Below, in pieces: positions 34,963 to 43,852 of a DNA stretch of 64,000 nt (position 1 is its first letter; each line of letters opens with the position of its first letter). The notes beneath the pieces were generated by a model. That model was not told where the DNA came from. It searched no databases and was given only the letters and a program-made list of their open reading frames with translations. A program made the position numbers and the translations under genes. This DNA is from Candidatus Obscuribacterales bacterium (lineage in GTDB: Bacteria > Cyanobacteriota > Vampirovibrionia > Obscuribacterales > Obscuribacteraceae): positions 62,001-126,000 of the forward strand of contig JAHBVO010000001.1 in NCBI GenBank assembly GCA_019637435.1. Direction: 5' to 3'.

Positions 34963-36839
34963 CGCTATCCAGCTCTCTAACACTCGGTGCTAAAGGCTTG
35001 CTGCTGACAGTGGCCATTCTCGTCCTTGAGACGATTTTCTTCGGAACTTATTTTTTGCTTGTGCAGCAGGCTGAAGATGAGTCCGTGAAGCAGCAACAAA
35101 CCAGGGAAATCATCAATCGTGCCAGCAAGCTACTCCTGCGTATGTACGAAGCCGGCGATAAGGTCGGAAAGTATGGAATTCATAAGGAAGATGATCCTGC
35201 GACCTCGGCGGCAAGCCTGGCGGCATATGAAAAGGCTCGCGATTTAATTCCGAAGCAAATAGACTGGCTGAAAAGAAATTTGCAAGATCAGCCTGGTCAG
35301 TTGGTATTGATGGGCAAGATCGAGGAGAACGTGAAAGTCGGGCTTGAACTCCTTGAATCGATGCGCATTGCCAGTGATACAAAACCTCACTGGGAGGCTA
35401 TGAAGTTCAGTCTTGACCAGAGAAACCGCCTGGCTCCGCGGATTGAAGAACTGGTTCGCGACCTTCGAGATTTCATGGGACAGGAGCGTGCAATCGAAGG
35501 GCAACTTCCGGCGTTGCAGCGAGAAAAGCGAGAGGCGACGAAGCTGGTCTTGATTAGCGGTGCTGTTTTGAACGGTCTTATCGTATTGATTGTGCTTCTA
35601 TTCGTTCGCGTTGTTCTGACCAAACGGCTAAATATTCTGGTGGAGAACTTCGACCGCTTGAAGGACGGGGAGCCGCTGCATAGCGAGATCTCTGGTGGAG
35701 ACGAACTTGCAAAACTGGACGCAGCCTTTCACAAAATGGCTTCATCGCTCCGCGGTGAAGAGGCTCTACTGAAATCCAGCGAGAGTGCTGTTCTCTCGAT
35801 GATATCTCAGATGCCGGCCGGGTTGATGATACTGAATGGCGCCGGGCAAATCGAATTCGTCAATCCGACATTGGCAAAGCAGCTTGGATATGAGCAGGAT
35901 GCTCTTGAAGATTTTGAACTGTCTAAATTATTCACTGCAGGTGGTGTCACTGGTGTTTCTCTCTTTCGTTGGTTGAAAGACAATTCGACCGGCCGCGTAG
36001 TGGAGTTGATTGCTCAGAAGCAGGATGGCACAAGGTTTCCGGTGGAGTTTTCTAGTGCCGACATTTCCACGGATAGAGCCGAGCACCAACTGGCAATGGT
36101 TCTTGATGTCAGCGAGCGTCACGAAGTAGAAAAGTTACGTCAGGCATTCGTGGCTATGGTCAGCCATGAGTTGCGAACGCCGCTCGCGTCGGTTTCAATG
36201 TTCCTGGAGTTGCTCGGCATGGGCGTTTTCGGTAAGGACATCGATGCAGTTCAAGAAGATCTGACAATTGCTACGCGACAGACAGAGCAGGTCATTATGC
36301 TTATAAACGATCTGCTCGACCTGGAAAAGTTGGAAGCTAATAAGCTCGAATTGGTTAAATGCGAATCCGAGGTCGAAGATCTCATAGATAAGGCTGTTGA
36401 AGCGGTTGCCGGAGCTGTGGAGTCCGCGGACATTCTTCTTCTCTTCGATGGTTCGCAAGAACTCGTCACTGTGGATCCCGAACGCGTTGTTCAGGCTCTG
36501 ACAAAAATGTTGACTGCGGTAATTCAGCTGACGCCGCCGGGAGAAGCTGTTTCTATCAACGTGGTTACGCCGCGAGTTACAAGGCAGTTGCTTTCGCATA
36601 CTCCTCCGTACCTCGTTATCGAAATTCAGGTCCCTTCCCTGCAAATACCGGAAGAGCAGATCGAAACGATGTTCGAACGCTTCCAGCAAATCAATCTTCC
36701 TGGCATGGAGCAGGGAACCTGGCTCGGTTTGGGTCTTGCACTGAGCCGAGCGATTATTGAACAGCATGGTGGCGAAGTCGGACTATCAGTCGACAAGGGA
36801 GCCGGTTCTAAATTTTGGATGCAACTACCGAAGATTTAG
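34959..36839 (+). CDS. Sensor histidine kinase with intact His but degenerate ATP-binding domain (HK2)
   Basis: 626 residues, colinear with HK1: TM1 ~8-33, sensor region, TM2 ~195-219, HAMP-like, PAS (~270-385), H-box region, ATPase-like domain. The H-box is canonical, SMVS replaced by AMVSHELRTPL, with His403. The N-box reads MLTAVIQLTP, with Ala520 where the Mg-ATP Asn should be and Gln in place of Lys. The G1 box DxGxG is replaced by QVPSLQIP (556-564 region). FERFQQ and a GLGLAL remnant survive. ATP hydrolysis in cis is unlikely. Clear paralogue of HK1 across sensor and core. ATGA overlap with HK1; convergent with yqeK six bases downstream. Confidence 0.9.
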   Translation: MTLSSSLTLGAKGLLLTVAILVLETIFFGTYFLLVQQAEDESVKQQQTREIINRASKLLLRMYEAGDKVGKYGIHKEDDPATSAASLAAYEKARDLIPKQIDWLKRNLQDQPGQLVLMGKIEENVKVGLELLESMRIASDTKPHWEAMKFSLDQRNRLAPRIEELVRDLRDFMGQERAIEGQLPALQREKREATKLVLISGAVLNGLIVLIVLLFVRVVLTKRLNILVENFDRLKDGEPLHSEISGGDELAKLDAAFHKMASSLRGEEALLKSSESAVLSMISQMPAGLMILNGAGQIEFVNPTLAKQLGYEQDALEDFELSKLFTAGGVTGVSLFRWLKDNSTGRVVELIAQKQDGTRFPVEFSSADISTDRAEHQLAMVLDVSERHEVEKLRQAFVAMVSHELRTPLASVSMFLELLGMGVFGKDIDAVQEDLTIATRQTEQVIMLINDLLDLEKLEANKLELVKCESEVEDLIDKAVEAVAGAVESADILLLFDGSQELVTVDPERVVQALTKMLTAVIQLTPPGEAVSINVVTPRVTRQLLSHTPPYLVIEIQVPSLQIPEEQIETMFERFQQINLPGMEQGTWLGLGLALSRAIIEQHGGEVGLSVDKGAGSKFWMQLPKI

Positions 36840-36845
36840 TAGCCT

Positions 36846-37535
36846 CTAAGTTGTCTTCAGCAGTTTCAAGAAGTGGTTGCGCACGGTCATTGCCTGCGGT
36901 TGGATAGGCTTGTTTTTCTTCAGCAGATTTTTGGCTATTAGAGTCAAGGCGACAACCATCGCGCGGTCCAAATCAGAGGTGTCTGTCTGACTGAAATCGT
37001 GGCAGGCATTAGGTGGCCCATCTACGGGCACCGCATTTAGTGCCTGCCAGATCGGGTCGGTGAACTCCGATGGTCTTGATGATTCGAGCTTGTCGGCCAG
37101 GTAGACAATTTTGGAAACTGTGGACATGCGGACACTTCCAAGAGTGTGCTCGGCGATTGAGCCGAGAACATCTTGATTGGTTATCCTTAGCTCCTTCTTT
37201 GCAAGAATGGCAGCTACAGGTCCGTGCAGAATTTGTCCATGGTCAAGTTCTTCCTGTGACAAGACCATGCCGTTGGCTTGCGCAATCTCGATTAGTTCTT
37301 TTCCCTTTAATTCCTTGCAGGCGTCGTGCAGCCAGCAGCCAAGTTCTACGGGAAATGGATCGATGCGAAGACCGAGCGCAATTTCCCGACCAACTGTTAC
37401 AACACCTTTAATATGATCAAGTCGTTTTTTTGAAACACGTGGTTCCACATATCGCCGAGCGGCATCAAGAGTCATGCTTGATGGGACCCCTGGGACGCTG
37501 AAAGTTTTCTGACCTAAGTCGTCTGCTCTCTTCAT
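36846..37535 (-). CDS. yqeK: HD-domain hydrolase, YqeK family
   Basis: 229 residues. HD-superfamily metal ligands are visible in LDHIKGVV, CWLHDACKEL, HGPVAAILA and AEHTLGS, in the order found in YqeK, the symmetrical diadenosine tetraphosphatase of many bacteria. About 35 extra residues precede the domain and a ~30-residue basic tail follows. It is the last gene of an alr-nadD-yqeK operon, with 23 bases after nadD. The nadD-yqeK adjacency is common in other phyla and supports both calls. Confidence 0.85.
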   Translation of the reverse strand: MKRADDLGQKTFSVPGVPSSMTLDAARRYVEPRVSKKRLDHIKGVVTVGREIALGLRIDPFPVELGCWLHDACKELKGKELIEIAQANGMVLSQEELDHGQILHGPVAAILAKKELRITNQDVLGSIAEHTLGSVRMSTVSKIVYLADKLESSRPSEFTDPIWQALNAVPVDGPPNACHDFSQTDTSDLDRAMVVALTLIAKNLLKKNKPIQPQAMTVRNHFLKLLKTT

Positions 37536-37558
37536 TTAATCCATATTACCAGAACGGC

Positions 37559-38203
37559 TTACTTCGCGGTCGCCGACTGTTTCTTGAAGTAGCCGTGATT
37601 TACAATCAATTCGTTTACTGCAGGTGGGACCATATATAGAACGGTCTTCCCTGCACGGACTCGCTCCCGTATGTTAGAACCCGAGATTTTTATGCCGGGA
37701 AAATCGATGATCACTATGTCTGCGCCATCGTAGCCCACACTGGAAACGGTTGAGTCCTGGCCCACTACGCGCAAGGCCTTATCGGTTTCATCGAGATATC
37801 GTAATCTCGGTACTACGAGTATGCGGCAGAGTTCGAGCAACTCTTCGTGGTTTTTCCAGGTATGTAGCTGCGGCAAATTGTCGCCGCCTATGATCAAATT
37901 TATTTTAAGATCTTCACCGTATATGGTGCGTAACTCTTTCACTGTATCGATCGTGTAAGAGGGTCCCGTGCGGTCTATTTCTATCGACGACGGCACAAAG
38001 AATGGATTGTCGGCGGTCGCCGCCTTCACCATCTCGTGACGGGCGTGCCCGTCCAGCAGAGTGTCTGCTCGATGTGGTGGAGCCGGGCTGGTCACAAACA
38101 ATACTTTTTCGAGTTTAAACTGATCCCGGGCACATTCGGCGATGATCAAATGCCCCATATGTATCGGATTGAAGGTTCCGCAGAACAAGCCAATTTGTCG
38201 CAA
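37559..38203 (-). CDS. nadD: Nicotinate-nucleotide adenylyltransferase
   Basis: 214 residues. The nucleotidyl-transferase motif GTFNPIHMGHL lies at the N-terminus and the second signature ISGSNIRERV near the C-terminus (usual form ISSTxIR). It makes nicotinate adenine dinucleotide from nicotinate mononucleotide and ATP, a step of NAD synthesis. The start is a TTG at 38203, and its ribosome site GAGG overlaps the end of alr. It lies nine bases after alr and is translationally coupled. Confidence 0.92.
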   Translation of the reverse strand: MRQIGLFCGTFNPIHMGHLIIAECARDQFKLEKVLFVTSPAPPHRADTLLDGHARHEMVKAATADNPFFVPSSIEIDRTGPSYTIDTVKELRTIYGEDLKINLIIGGDNLPQLHTWKNHEELLELCRILVVPRLRYLDETDKALRVVGQDSTVSSVGYDGADIVIIDFPGIKISGSNIRERVRAGKTVLYMVPPAVNELIVNHGYFKKQSATAK

Positions 38204-38212
38204 GTTTGTTTG

Positions 38213-39559
38213 TTACCTCGGTTGCTTTGTGGAAAGTTTTTCGGAATGGACTGTACCATTTACATCGGCCGAAGCGTTTGTTTGCTTTCCGATATCCGTT
38301 GCGATCACGCTTCCCGAGCCACTTTTATGATGGCGCGTGTAAATTCGCGGCAACCGAGCGCGCAATCTGCACGCCAGCTCGTACGTTATCGTGTCCAGCA
38401 TCTCTGCCCAGTTGGCCAGGTTCAGTGAAACTTCGGCAAGCTCGTGTTTGCCGGCGGCGTTGAGTATTGAACCACCATTTTCATCTTTATTGCTCTTCGA
38501 TGACCGACCCGTAGGAAGTTCATCCTTGCCGATGAGCGTGATAACATCTCCGTCCTGAGCCTCTGGAACATCGGTTATGTCAAAGAGCATCTGGTCCATT
38601 GAAATGATACCGACCTGCTTGATCTTACGCCCCAGCAGCAGGCCCTCCATGCGGTTTGACAATCGACGATCGACGCCGTCCGCGTATCCGATCGGAACGC
38701 AGGCCAGGCGAGATTCACGACGCGCTTCCCAGGTCAAGTTGTAACCCACTCGCTCGCCTTCTTTCACCTGGTTGATGTGATTGATTCGTCCTTTGACTGA
38801 CATGGCGGGAACCAGAACGTCAGACGTTCCTGTCCCTTCCAGCCCATACAGATAAAGTCCGACGCGCACCATATCGAAGTGGGTCTCCGGAAATTTTCGG
38901 GCGGCCTCGCTCGAGGCCAGATGCGCGAAAAAGTTTTTGCCGTCGCGGCTGTAGTTGAGCCGGTTGAGGGCACTTTCATATTCTCGCAATTGCGCAGTTG
39001 TCGTCGCTTGATCGCCGGCGCGAGCGAGGTGGCTGAACACGCTAACCAGATCGACATTCGCTAGTTTTGAAATTTCTTCGACGAGCTCCGGCGCTGCTTC
39101 CGGCGGGACGCCGAGGCGGTGCATACCGCTGTCTACCTTTAAATGAACGCGAGCTCTTTGCCCACGCTTTCGCGCAATTTTGTCGATGTCACGTGCCTGT
39201 TTTACGGCCGCGATTGTCAGTTCAAGCCCATCTTCGAGCGCATTATCAATTGCCCAGAATGGTGTAGGGCTCAGTATAAGGATAGGAGACTTAATAGATG
39301 CCGATCTCAACTGACATCCCTCGTCCACGGAGGCGACGCCAAGGTACTCTGCACCGGAGTTCGATAACATATCAGCCACTTGCGGAGCGCCGTGACCGTA
39401 GGCGTCACTCTTGACGACGGCCATCAAACGAGCCGGTTTGGGGTTGACAGCAAGCCAAGAGCGAATGACGGAAACGTTGTGCTCGACAGCGGATAGATCG
39501 ATTTCGACCCACGCATCTCGATGAAACGATGAAATACTGACTTGCCTGGAGAAAACCAT
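38213..39559 (-). CDS. alr: Alanine racemase
   Basis: 448 residues. PLP-binding Lys50 is in VVKSDAYGHG, and the second catalytic base Tyr273 is in VGYNLTW, as in Alr. It interconverts L- and D-alanine for peptidoglycan. Compared with the usual ~370 residues there is a hydrophilic insert near residue ~350 (TGRSSKSNKDENGG) and a ~50-residue basic, disordered-looking tail. First gene of the alr-nadD-yqeK operon. Its promoter would lie in the 292-bp gap shared with HU. Confidence 0.92.
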   Translation of the reverse strand: MVFSRQVSISSFHRDAWVEIDLSAVEHNVSVIRSWLAVNPKPARLMAVVKSDAYGHGAPQVADMLSNSGAEYLGVASVDEGCQLRSASIKSPILILSPTPFWAIDNALEDGLELTIAAVKQARDIDKIARKRGQRARVHLKVDSGMHRLGVPPEAAPELVEEISKLANVDLVSVFSHLARAGDQATTTAQLREYESALNRLNYSRDGKNFFAHLASSEAARKFPETHFDMVRVGLYLYGLEGTGTSDVLVPAMSVKGRINHINQVKEGERVGYNLTWEARRESRLACVPIGYADGVDRRLSNRMEGLLLGRKIKQVGIISMDQMLFDITDVPEAQDGDVITLIGKDELPTGRSSKSNKDENGGSILNAAGKHELAEVSLNLANWAEMLDTITYELACRLRARLPRIYTRHHKSGSGSVIATDIGKQTNASADVNGTVHSEKLSTKQPR

Positions 39560-39851
39560 TAGTAATAATTTCTCGTCATACTGGCTATATCAAGCGTTAC
39601 GTAACGCCCAACCTTATGCTAGCATTGCTTTGATTCGAAAGATCATCCTGCGAAACGCAGGTAATGAAACCGTTTTGGTTGCATTAACACGAAGCTAAGG
39701 ATCCTCGTTTATCCTACTTGATGTTCTCGAATTCAATCGATAAATCGATAGAGACCCTGAAGCATCACTTACGAATCGGTATCCCATGTTCTCTGGTAAC
39801 TCTGGTATCCCGTCCGTAGTTGGTGTAGTTAAGTCGCGGGGTTAAAACGCC
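39560..39851. promoter_or_regulatory. Divergent intergenic region between alr and HU
   Basis: 292 bases without a gene. It must hold the promoter of the alr operon and that of HU. AT-rich stretches occur near 39560-39600 and 39735-39760. I cannot assign specific promoter elements with confidence, and I see no hairpin or riboswitch-like fold. Confidence 0.35.
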
Positions 39852-40133
39852 TTGAATAAAGCTGAATTGGTCGATATCGTCGCAAAAGAAGCCGGAACAA
39901 CGAAAAAGGATGCTGAGCAAGTGATTAATAAGATGATGGAAACCGTCATCAAATCAGTTGCTACGGGAGATAAAGTAACTCTCGTTGGATTTGGAACATT
40001 TGAAGCCAGAAACCGCAAAGCGCGTACTGGCCGCAATCCCAAGACCAATGAGCCGTTGCACATTCCCGCTAAACGCGTACCTGGCTTCAAAGTAGGTAAG
40101 GAGTTTAGTGAAGCTGTCAACAAACGCAAATAA
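39852..40133 (+). CDS. hup: HU family DNA-binding protein
   Basis: 93 residues. It shows the HU signature in full: MNKAELVDIVA, GFGTFEARNRKARTGRNP, IPAKRVPGFKVGKEF. It bends and compacts DNA as a dimer; Pro in the NP of the beta arm is present. The start is TTG at 39852, with no ATG available nearby. It is followed 24 bases later by the oxidoreductase gene, which has its own strong ribosome site. Confidence 0.95.
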   Translation: MNKAELVDIVAKEAGTTKKDAEQVINKMMETVIKSVATGDKVTLVGFGTFEARNRKARTGRNPKTNEPLHIPAKRVPGFKVGKEFSEAVNKRK

Positions 40134-40157
40134 GCGTTCGCACAGCAAGGGGGTCCA

Positions 40158-41147
40158 TTGGAGCTACCTAAGGTAGCAGTGATAGGGTGCGGAAACTGGG
40201 GCAAGAACCTGGTCCGTAACTTTGCTCACCTCGGAGCCTTGGCTGTCGTTTGTGACTCTGATTCCAAACAGCTTGAGCGTCTGGCGCAAGAGTTTATGGG
40301 AATCAGAGTCACTACTAGTTTTGACAGCGTGCTCGAAGACAAAGAGGTCGCGGCTGTTGTGATTGCAACGCCGTCCGACACACACTTTGCGCTGGCGAAG
40401 AAGTCACTTCTCGCCGGCAAACACGTTTATGTAGAAAAACCGCTCGCGCGCGACGTAAACGAATGCGAAGAGCTTGATTCCATAGCGAATCAGCGCAACC
40501 TCGTTCTCATGGTCGGGCACTTGCTTCTCTACCATCCTGCGGTGAATTGCCTCAAAGAAGTGATCGCTTCAGGCGAACTCGGAGAGCTTCTCTTCGTGCG
40601 CTCGGACCGAATGAATTTCAATCGTTTTCGAAGCCACTGGAGCGTTCTCTGGGATCTGGCGCCTCACGACCTCTCGATGATGAGCTATCTGCTTGATTGC
40701 GAAGCTCCCGAGGTGACTCGCGTCGGCGGCTGGGATACACAGGGTGACAATCTTGTTGATGTGGCTTATCTGGACGTCTCCTTCCCGGTCGAAAAAGGCA
40801 ATCGCATTATCCCCGGGCAGGTGCGAAACAGTTGGATCGATCCGCAAAAACTCGTGAGGCTTACTGTCAACGGCACGAAGAAAACAGCTGTTCTCAACGA
40901 CACTCTGTTCGAAGACAAGCTCACTCTTCACTCCATGACTCCGGAAGGGCGAATGATTGTCGAAACCGCTCCTTATCCGGATCTTGAACCTCTGCATCTG
41001 GAGTGCGAGCACTTCCTTCAGTGCGTTTCAACCGGGCAGCGTCCGCGCTCTGACGCGAATAACGCGTATCATGTCGTCAAAGTTTTGTCTGATGTTGAAG
41101 CGCGACTGTCTGCCAGACCCAGGGTTCAAGCCGGTAGCCGCAAATAG
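40158..41147 (+). CDS. Gfo/Idh/MocA family oxidoreductase
   Basis: 329 residues. N-terminal Rossmann fold with VAVIGCGNWGKNL, the VIATPSDTHF strand and the family motif VEKPLA containing the conserved Lys. The C-terminal alpha/beta domain contains DLAPHDLSMM, where the His is typical for substrate catalysis. Such NAD(P)-dependent enzymes act on sugars or inositol-like compounds, often in envelope polysaccharide synthesis. The exact substrate is unknown. TTG start at 40158 with AAGGGGG upstream. The next gene follows after 51 bases. Confidence 0.85.
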   Translation: MELPKVAVIGCGNWGKNLVRNFAHLGALAVVCDSDSKQLERLAQEFMGIRVTTSFDSVLEDKEVAAVVIATPSDTHFALAKKSLLAGKHVYVEKPLARDVNECEELDSIANQRNLVLMVGHLLLYHPAVNCLKEVIASGELGELLFVRSDRMNFNRFRSHWSVLWDLAPHDLSMMSYLLDCEAPEVTRVGGWDTQGDNLVDVAYLDVSFPVEKGNRIIPGQVRNSWIDPQKLVRLTVNGTKKTAVLNDTLFEDKLTLHSMTPEGRMIVETAPYPDLEPLHLECEHFLQCVSTGQRPRSDANNAYHVVKVLSDVEARLSARPRVQAGSRK

Positions 41148-41198
41148 GCGTAGCCGCATTTTGCAAGCGTCATTTGCAGTCACACCCGGTCAGGAATA

Positions 41199-41954
41199 AT
41201 GAGTGAAATCCGGCAAAAAACAACCGAAAGCCGCGCAGCATCTGTTTGGCAACAACAGATTGTCGAACTGCTTCGTTCTGTAATGGGTAAGCTTGATGGT
41301 TTCAGCGCAGCTTCCGAGTTTCGCTTTGACACCATCCAGGCGGGTACCGGAGAGTCAATCGAAACGGTCTGTGTGAAATGTCCGCAGACGTTCGGGCTCG
41401 ATACGGATATGGAGCTCAAGTCCAGACTACCCAAGAATACCGTTCACTTCTTCGGTCATCGCAGTCCAGACTGGAATCCGTTCGGAAGAAACACGGGCTC
41501 CTTTGATCTTCTCGTGGCGCAGGGTACGGGCTTTCAGGGAGTTCTTCGTGCGGCTCAGACTCATGTCGAATCATGTGCATGGGACACTGAGCGTCTAATT
41601 AAAGAACTGGAGTCAATTGGCGGAGTTGAAATCGACGTTCTTTTCGCCGATCCAGATTTCATCGCCGCCGACTTTATCTGCACGGGCTCGGATTTCCAGC
41701 GCGTCGCCCATGAACTGAAACGCATCTGTCCGGAATTATACGTCGGTACCGGCTTCAAGCCAAACGCCTTGAGCTTAGCCAGTTTGCTTGAACAAGACGA
41801 GGCCCATATCTCAATGACCTGGCCCGAAACTAATTCAGAACAGAATACCGAAGACAAATTAGCCTGCACTAGCGAAACCGCGCACAGCACAGAAAACGCG
41901 TCAGCCCATAGCGCAGAAGGCAAATCAGCGCAGTGGGCAGATGAATTTAGATAA
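41199..41954 (+). CDS. Uncharacterised protein, paralogue of the next gene
   Basis: 251 residues with no signal peptide or membrane helix. Residues ~100-215 end in a motif RICPELYVGTGFKPNALSLA followed by a strand and MTWPE. The same arrangement (CPELFWGKG then FVWPE) closes the next protein. The pattern faintly recalls the DUF4253 C-terminus, but I cannot confirm it. A low-complexity Ser/Ala/Glu tail of ~30 residues follows. The stop overlaps the next start by 14 bases, so the two proteins are probably made together. Confidence 0.55.
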   Translation: MSEIRQKTTESRAASVWQQQIVELLRSVMGKLDGFSAASEFRFDTIQAGTGESIETVCVKCPQTFGLDTDMELKSRLPKNTVHFFGHRSPDWNPFGRNTGSFDLLVAQGTGFQGVLRAAQTHVESCAWDTERLIKELESIGGVEIDVLFADPDFIAADFICTGSDFQRVAHELKRICPELYVGTGFKPNALSLASLLEQDEAHISMTWPETNSEQNTEDKLACTSETAHSTENASAHSAEGKSAQWADEFR

Positions 41955-42891
41955 CAGAGGCCGGCTGGATATCGGTTTTAAAACTATGTCGAATGATTGG
42001 ATAGTTGAAGTGATTGAACAGCTGGAACGCGCAGTGGGCGTGCATCCTCGCGTGGAAAAATTTGCCGCTAGCAATGGCGAGACATATGATGTCGCCCGAG
42101 TTGCATTATTCTCCGGCTCCGCTGCTGCAATAAACTTGAATGCACTGCGCAAGAACATGCCTAAAGACACGCTTCTATACTACGGAAACGTGATTTACCC
42201 AGACGTTGAATTGGACCAGACCGGCTTGGTTCCGGACGTCCGGTTTGACCTGACCGCGATAGGCGCCGATGACCCGAGCATAATTCTGGAGTTTGAAGGC
42301 ACGCAAGCTCGCTCACGAGGATGGGATAGCCAGCGGCTCGCCAGAGAATTATACGAGCTTGAAACTCAACATCAATTGTCTTTTGAAATTTTTCACGCCG
42401 CGAAGCTGTCTTTCAGCGCGGAAGTTTCCTTCATTCCGAAAGCAAAACCGCCAACTACTTCGTTTGAAAATCCGCATGTTTACCATCCATCCGCAAGCAT
42501 CCAGCAGTCACTTCTTGGCTCTGAGCGCCCGGCTTCTACTCGGAATGAGAGCGAGCGACCACCGGAATCACTGGGCGTGGACGAGCCCAGCGGCTCGGAG
42601 CCCGAACAGTATGCGTTCAATCAAGATGTTCATGAACACGAAGGATGCGAGGACGAGCACTGTTCATTAGACCTTTCCTCCGAGCAAGAAGCGGCATCCG
42701 AAACTGCGGCTGAAAAGCTATTGGAGTTTTGTCCCGAGCTGTTCTGGGGCAAAGGCATGAGAATGAACGTGAAATCTCTGGCCGCCAACATTCGCGGCTT
42801 GCCTATGACACTGAATTTTGTTTGGCCTGAGCGGTCCGAAGAATCGACCGAAGACATCGAAGTCCACACTGCCGACCGGGAAATTTCCTAG
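41941..42891 (+). CDS. Uncharacterised protein, paralogue of the preceding gene
   Basis: 316 residues, soluble. Residues ~90-150 (RFDLTAIG, then WDSQRLARELYELE) correspond to SFDLLVAQG and WDTERLIKELESI in the preceding protein. The C-terminal block (CPELFWGKG, SLAANIRG, NFVWPE) matches too. An acidic, Ser/Pro-rich, disordered-looking insert (~175-255) separates these blocks. ATG at 41941 inside the end of the upstream gene. Function unknown; a heteromeric pair is suggested by the overlap and homology. Confidence 0.55.
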   Translation: MNLDNRGRLDIGFKTMSNDWIVEVIEQLERAVGVHPRVEKFAASNGETYDVARVALFSGSAAAINLNALRKNMPKDTLLYYGNVIYPDVELDQTGLVPDVRFDLTAIGADDPSIILEFEGTQARSRGWDSQRLARELYELETQHQLSFEIFHAAKLSFSAEVSFIPKAKPPTTSFENPHVYHPSASIQQSLLGSERPASTRNESERPPESLGVDEPSGSEPEQYAFNQDVHEHEGCEDEHCSLDLSSEQEAASETAAEKLLEFCPELFWGKGMRMNVKSLAANIRGLPMTLNFVWPERSEESTEDIEVHTADREIS

Positions 42892-43346
42892 CGTCCACAA
42901 GCCAGGCTGCGTTGCCAGATTTCCGCCGCGATTTCTCGCCGTGCCTGTTTTGCATGCGCACCTCGAGTGTCTCTTTCGCACTTCTTATGTTGTTTCCGCT
43001 ATTAGGTGATTTTCGTCAAAAGCTAGTCGAGAGCAGCGGTTTGAAGGAGGACGCCCGCTTTTGAGTTGCCAAACTTATCGCAGGGAAAAATGGAAAAATT
43101 TCCTGGAGCCAGTGTTCTTGGGCGTTTCGGGTTTCGGAGGTTTGAAGAGGTGTCGCCTGAGCGATTTCTTGGCATCCCCTAATACCGGAACTAACTTAAG
43201 AACTTTGAACTACACCCTGGATACCGGGGGCGAACTCCCAACAGCTTCGCCTGAATACCGGGAGCGAAACCTCCCCTGAACACCGGGAGCGACACCCCAC
43301 AACCAGGGTCGCAGCCATTGCGGATGCCACGCGGCAGGAGTTTTCG
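42892..43346. other. Gene-free stretch with short repeats
   Basis: About 455 bases between the paralogue pair and the tRNA terminator. No ORF here has convincing coding character. The right half contains three or four copies of a ~25-bp motif (see the repeat entry). The left half (42892-43170) shows nothing I can name. Confidence 0.5.
43176..43299. repeat. Cluster of imperfect CCTGAATACCGGGAGCG repeats
   Basis: Copies begin near 43215 (CCCTGGATACCGGGGGCGAA), 43250 (CCTGAATACCGGGAGCGAAA) and 43275 (CCTGAACACCGGGAGCGACA). A shorter related copy lies near 43178 (CCTAATACCGGAAC). Each contains a CCGG core. Spacing is irregular (25-37 bases) and there is no coding frame across the cluster. Confidence 0.6.
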
Positions 43347-43383
43347 AGCAAAAAGCAAAACGACCGCCAACGGGCGGTCGTTC
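43347..43383 (-). terminator. Rho-independent terminator of tRNA-Gly
   Basis: On the minus strand, AACGACCGCC - CGTT - GGCGGTCGTT forms a perfect 10-bp stem with a four-base loop, then TTTTGCTTTT. It begins seven bases after the encoded CCA end of the tRNA. Confidence 0.9.
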
Positions 43384-43388
43384 AAAAA

Positions 43389-43463
<75 letters not shown>

Positions 43464-43852
43464 AATTCAGCATGCGGTTCATTATAACCACATCGCGTTT
43501 GAGTTGAACCAGCTTATCACAAAATCGAGCTTTTCAGCTTGATGATTCGTTACCCGGATCTCTTGGAATGGTGCCGTTTCTGCGCCATATCGGGTGTTCT
43601 GATTCCGGACGTCTGATTGTTTTCTCTGAGAGCCAACTGATGGTTTCTTTTAATCGGTGATCCCCATGTTCCAGCAAGTTCTAAGCGCGATTCTCGAAAC
43701 AACATGCACGGTCCGCCTGTCGCTGTGGCACATAATACTTATCGAGATCAGTCAACTGCTATAGTAGGCTTGGCAATGTCTCTATCCAGTGACAGGGCAA
43801 TCTAAGGGAATTCCGACGATAAGTTTTACCTACGGCTCAGGAGACGCGCGGG
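43464..43852. other. Gene-free region upstream of a membrane-protein gene
   Basis: 389 bases that should hold the tRNA promoter (left, minus strand) and the promoter of the gene at 43853. A TATAGT at 43760-43765 could be a -10 box for the latter, with only a weak -35. Nothing else stands out. Confidence 0.35.
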
